Positions 62,349 to 64,000 of a DNA stretch of 64,000 bases are shown piece by piece. The DNA is from Solibacillus sp. FSL K6-1523 (lineage in GTDB: Bacteria; Bacillota; Bacilli; Bacillales_A; Planococcaceae), in contig NZ_JBBOSU010000001.1 of assembly GCF_038005225.1 (NCBI RefSeq), positions 2,468,001 through 2,532,000 on the forward strand, written 5' to 3'. Below the pieces are notes generated by a model, which saw only the letters and a list, made by a program, of their open reading frames with translations, had not been told where the DNA came from and searched no databases. Both the position numbers and the translations under genes were made by a program. Position 1 is the first letter of the stretch. Every line of letters starts with the position of its first letter.

Positions 62349-63848
62349 TTACTTAACTGCAATATAACTAAAGCTAGTTACAAAATCGTCGTTACCTACC
62401 CTGAATATAACGCCATTACTGTTAATGGATGCGCTAGTACTCCAATTTTGCCAACCGCCAGTGTTACCGTCTTCCCTATCGAGCGCAAATGAGTCTGCAT
62501 CAGAAATGCCCCAATCGTTATTAAATACTAACTTTCCCTTGAAATTATTAAATTTTATTATTACTGCGCGTGGTCTAAATGGTAAACCTGTAATGTTAAA
62601 AACTGTATCATATCCACTCACATAGGATGTCCCTGTGCCCGATACCGTACTATTCGTTTCGATTTTTCCTATGTTTGTTGCCATCGTCGCAAACTCTGCA
62701 TTTGATGCCGTCGGGACACCTTTTTGGGTAATGGCGTTTGCGACTTGTGATTTACCATTACTTACAGATTGAAAAAGCGCATCATAATCGTACTGATTCA
62801 ATACTTTAACCCACTGTTGCCACACTCCATTAACCTTGGCTTTGGTATACATGAGTGAAGATATCTCTGCATTACCAGTGACAGCATACGCAACTAATTT
62901 GATATAATTCGCCGCCGGGTCATATACATAACTTTCAACGAAATATGAATGATTTGTAGGTTTGTCACTGGTAGCACCGTGACAATAGTAAGTACCGGAC
63001 ACCTTAACATCTTCTAATTTACCGGAATAAACAATTATTTCATTAGTATCAGCGACCCAATCTAGCCAAGCCACTTTATTAAGATCATAAGAGCGAGTCC
63101 ACGCCATGGATGTAAGACTTTCATAGAATACTTGTCTAGATCGTATCGTACCGTACTTGAACGTCACTACCAAACCGTACGGTGACGGATATCCGGCAGT
63201 GTTATCTGATGAACCGGCAACATGGAGCGATACTCCCTCAGGATATTCTGATGGCATTGCGGAATTAAGCATAAAATTCAGCATAGATGTATGTCGTTTA
63301 TCATCTTCCTTATGTGTAGTAAATTCACTTTCTAACTCGGTTACAGTTCGCGTGATTTCTGTTAAACCTTTATTAATACCTGCTACTTTTTCATCAACAT
63401 ATTTTCTCGAAGCGATGATAACAGTTGGGTCAATGGTTAGTTTTACGACATCGGCATTATTTGTTTCAATCACAAAATGGATAAGCGTTTCCTCGGATAC
63501 CCCTTCCGATAACTCTGGCTTATATTTCTCTGGGTATTGGCCAACTGCAATCAATTGATTCTTGTCATCAAAAATACCGATTTCGCGAATCGTGAAGCCC
63601 CCTGCTGTTACGGGAATGACTGCATCAATGATGATACGATTATTGTTAGTTGGATCAATAGATAATTCTGCAATTGGTCCTCTCCAAACTTCACGAACTA
63701 ATGATGTTTGGCTTTGGCTTGGGACATAATGCGCACCGTTTCCATCACCCAGTGCGATATAATCTAAGCCTACTTTTGTCTGTGTGACTTGGGCATTAGC
63801 AATTTGTGCTAGCCCTATATTCGTGATGATTGTGCCGTATTGAGCCAC
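62349..63848 (-). CDS. Phage tail fibre/receptor-binding protein
   Basis: A 499-residue protein from GTG 63848 with AAAGGAG upstream. The N-terminal 160 residues (TIITNIGLAQIANAQVTQTKVGLDYIALGDGNG; IIIDAVIPVTAGGFTIREIGIFD) match the DUF3751-type tail fibre domain that joins the baseplate. A coiled-coil and beta-rich region follow, with a C-terminal domain of FNITGLPFRPRAVIIKFNNF type. It binds the host surface. Confidence 0.88.
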   Translation of the reverse strand: MAQYGTIITNIGLAQIANAQVTQTKVGLDYIALGDGNGAHYVPSQSQTSLVREVWRGPIAELSIDPTNNNRIIIDAVIPVTAGGFTIREIGIFDDKNQLIAVGQYPEKYKPELSEGVSEETLIHFVIETNNADVVKLTIDPTVIIASRKYVDEKVAGINKGLTEITRTVTELESEFTTHKEDDKRHTSMLNFMLNSAMPSEYPEGVSLHVAGSSDNTAGYPSPYGLVVTFKYGTIRSRQVFYESLTSMAWTRSYDLNKVAWLDWVADTNEIIVYSGKLEDVKVSGTYYCHGATSDKPTNHSYFVESYVYDPAANYIKLVAYAVTGNAEISSLMYTKAKVNGVWQQWVKVLNQYDYDALFQSVSNGKSQVANAITQKGVPTASNAEFATMATNIGKIETNSTVSGTGTSYVSGYDTVFNITGLPFRPRAVIIKFNNFKGKLVFNNDWGISDADSFALDREDGNTGGWQNWSTSASINSNGVIFRVGNDDFVTSFSYIAVK

Positions 63849-63868
63849 AATACCACTCCTTTCATATT

Positions 63869-64000
63869 TTACATTGGCAATACAGTAATTGTTGATGCTG
63901 TCTTGATACCGGCTAAATTATTTGTCTGCACATGTTGTTCGATATTGCCGATGCTCATTGGATGTAGTGTGATTTCGGAGCCTGATGCAATATAGCTAGG
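63869..64000 (-). CDS. Phage tail protein, C-terminal part only
   Basis: Only the last 43 codons are in the window, ending NNLAGIKTASTITVLPM and stop. It is 20 bases upstream of the tail fibre gene in the same operon. Likely a baseplate or tail protein; too short to name. Confidence 0.6.
   Translation of the reverse strand, partial: PSYIASGSEITLHPMSIGNIEQHVQTNNLAGIKTASTITVLPM

Larger units (their letters stand above)
57019..64000. mobile_element. Prophage-like region, right end outside window
   Basis: The tail protein, XhlA-like protein, holin, amidase and the UvrX/YolD SOS pair together mark a prophage whose late genes run leftward. No integrase is in the window, and the left boundary could be anywhere between about 55.1 and 59.6 kb. 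It extends past the right edge. Confidence 0.65.

Overview
The window looks like a chromosomal segment of a low-GC, endospore-forming member of the Bacillales, most likely the Planococcaceae (Lysinibacillus/Solibacillus-like). The reasons are AT-rich intergenic DNA with strong AGGAGG ribosome binding sites, sigma-E and sigma-G type promoters, a LysM-GH18 spore-type cortex hydrolase, a YqhV homologue, a possible gamma-type SASP, LexA-type SOS control and Firmicute-type phage genes. The genus is an inference.

Layout. (1) 1-14.4 kb: a partial alkyl-sulfatase-like hydrolase, then a minus-strand acyl-CoA catabolic block (etfA, etfB, two acyl-CoA dehydrogenases, crotonase, SDRs, two CaiB-type CoA-transferases and a FAS1-like/MaoC dehydratase pair). 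A divergent GAF-PucR regulator lies beside it. One SDR carries a single-base frameshift. (2) 14.5-23.7 kb: a complete type I-C CRISPR-Cas locus with 18 repeats, a leader with two inverted repeats, and cas2-cas1-cas4-cas7-cas8c-cas5c-cas3. A solitary degenerate repeat lies about 0.4 kb upstream of cas3. (3) 24-28 kb: a small RNA behind a sigma-G-like promoter, two small probable sporulation genes, an Asp/Glu-racemase-like gene and an ECF sigma/anti-sigma/membrane-protein operon. (4) 28.5-32 kb: an IS3-family element, a secreted protein and remnants of a lipoprotein gene. (5) 32-39.5 kb: a three-gene riboflavin operon behind two complete tandem FMN riboswitches, sporulation-linked genes, an amidase and thyA. 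(6) 39.7-54.3 kb: a second acyl-CoA catabolic cluster (TetR, thiolase, MaoC/FAS1 pair, SDR, MBL hydrolase, peptide-type ABC importer with fused ATPases, acyl-CoA ligase, MFS, acyl-CoA dehydrogenase). (7) 55.3-57 kb: a second, diverged copy of the IS3-family element. (8) 57-64 kb: prophage-like DNA with a UvrX/YolD SOS operon, a lysis cassette and tail genes running off the right edge.

How the parts work together: the two catabolic clusters share an SDR / FAS1-like dehydratase / MaoC cassette in the same order. With ETF, dehydrogenases, thiolase, CoA ligase and CoA-transferases they can activate and beta-oxidise some carboxylic acid; the substrate cannot be read from sequence. The most unusual observations are that both IS3-family copies sit in the loop of a terminator-like hairpin with intact 3-bp target duplications, that the FMN riboswitch is duplicated as two full aptamer-terminator units, that a lone CRISPR repeat lies upstream of cas3, and that a structured small RNA follows a sigma-G-type promoter.
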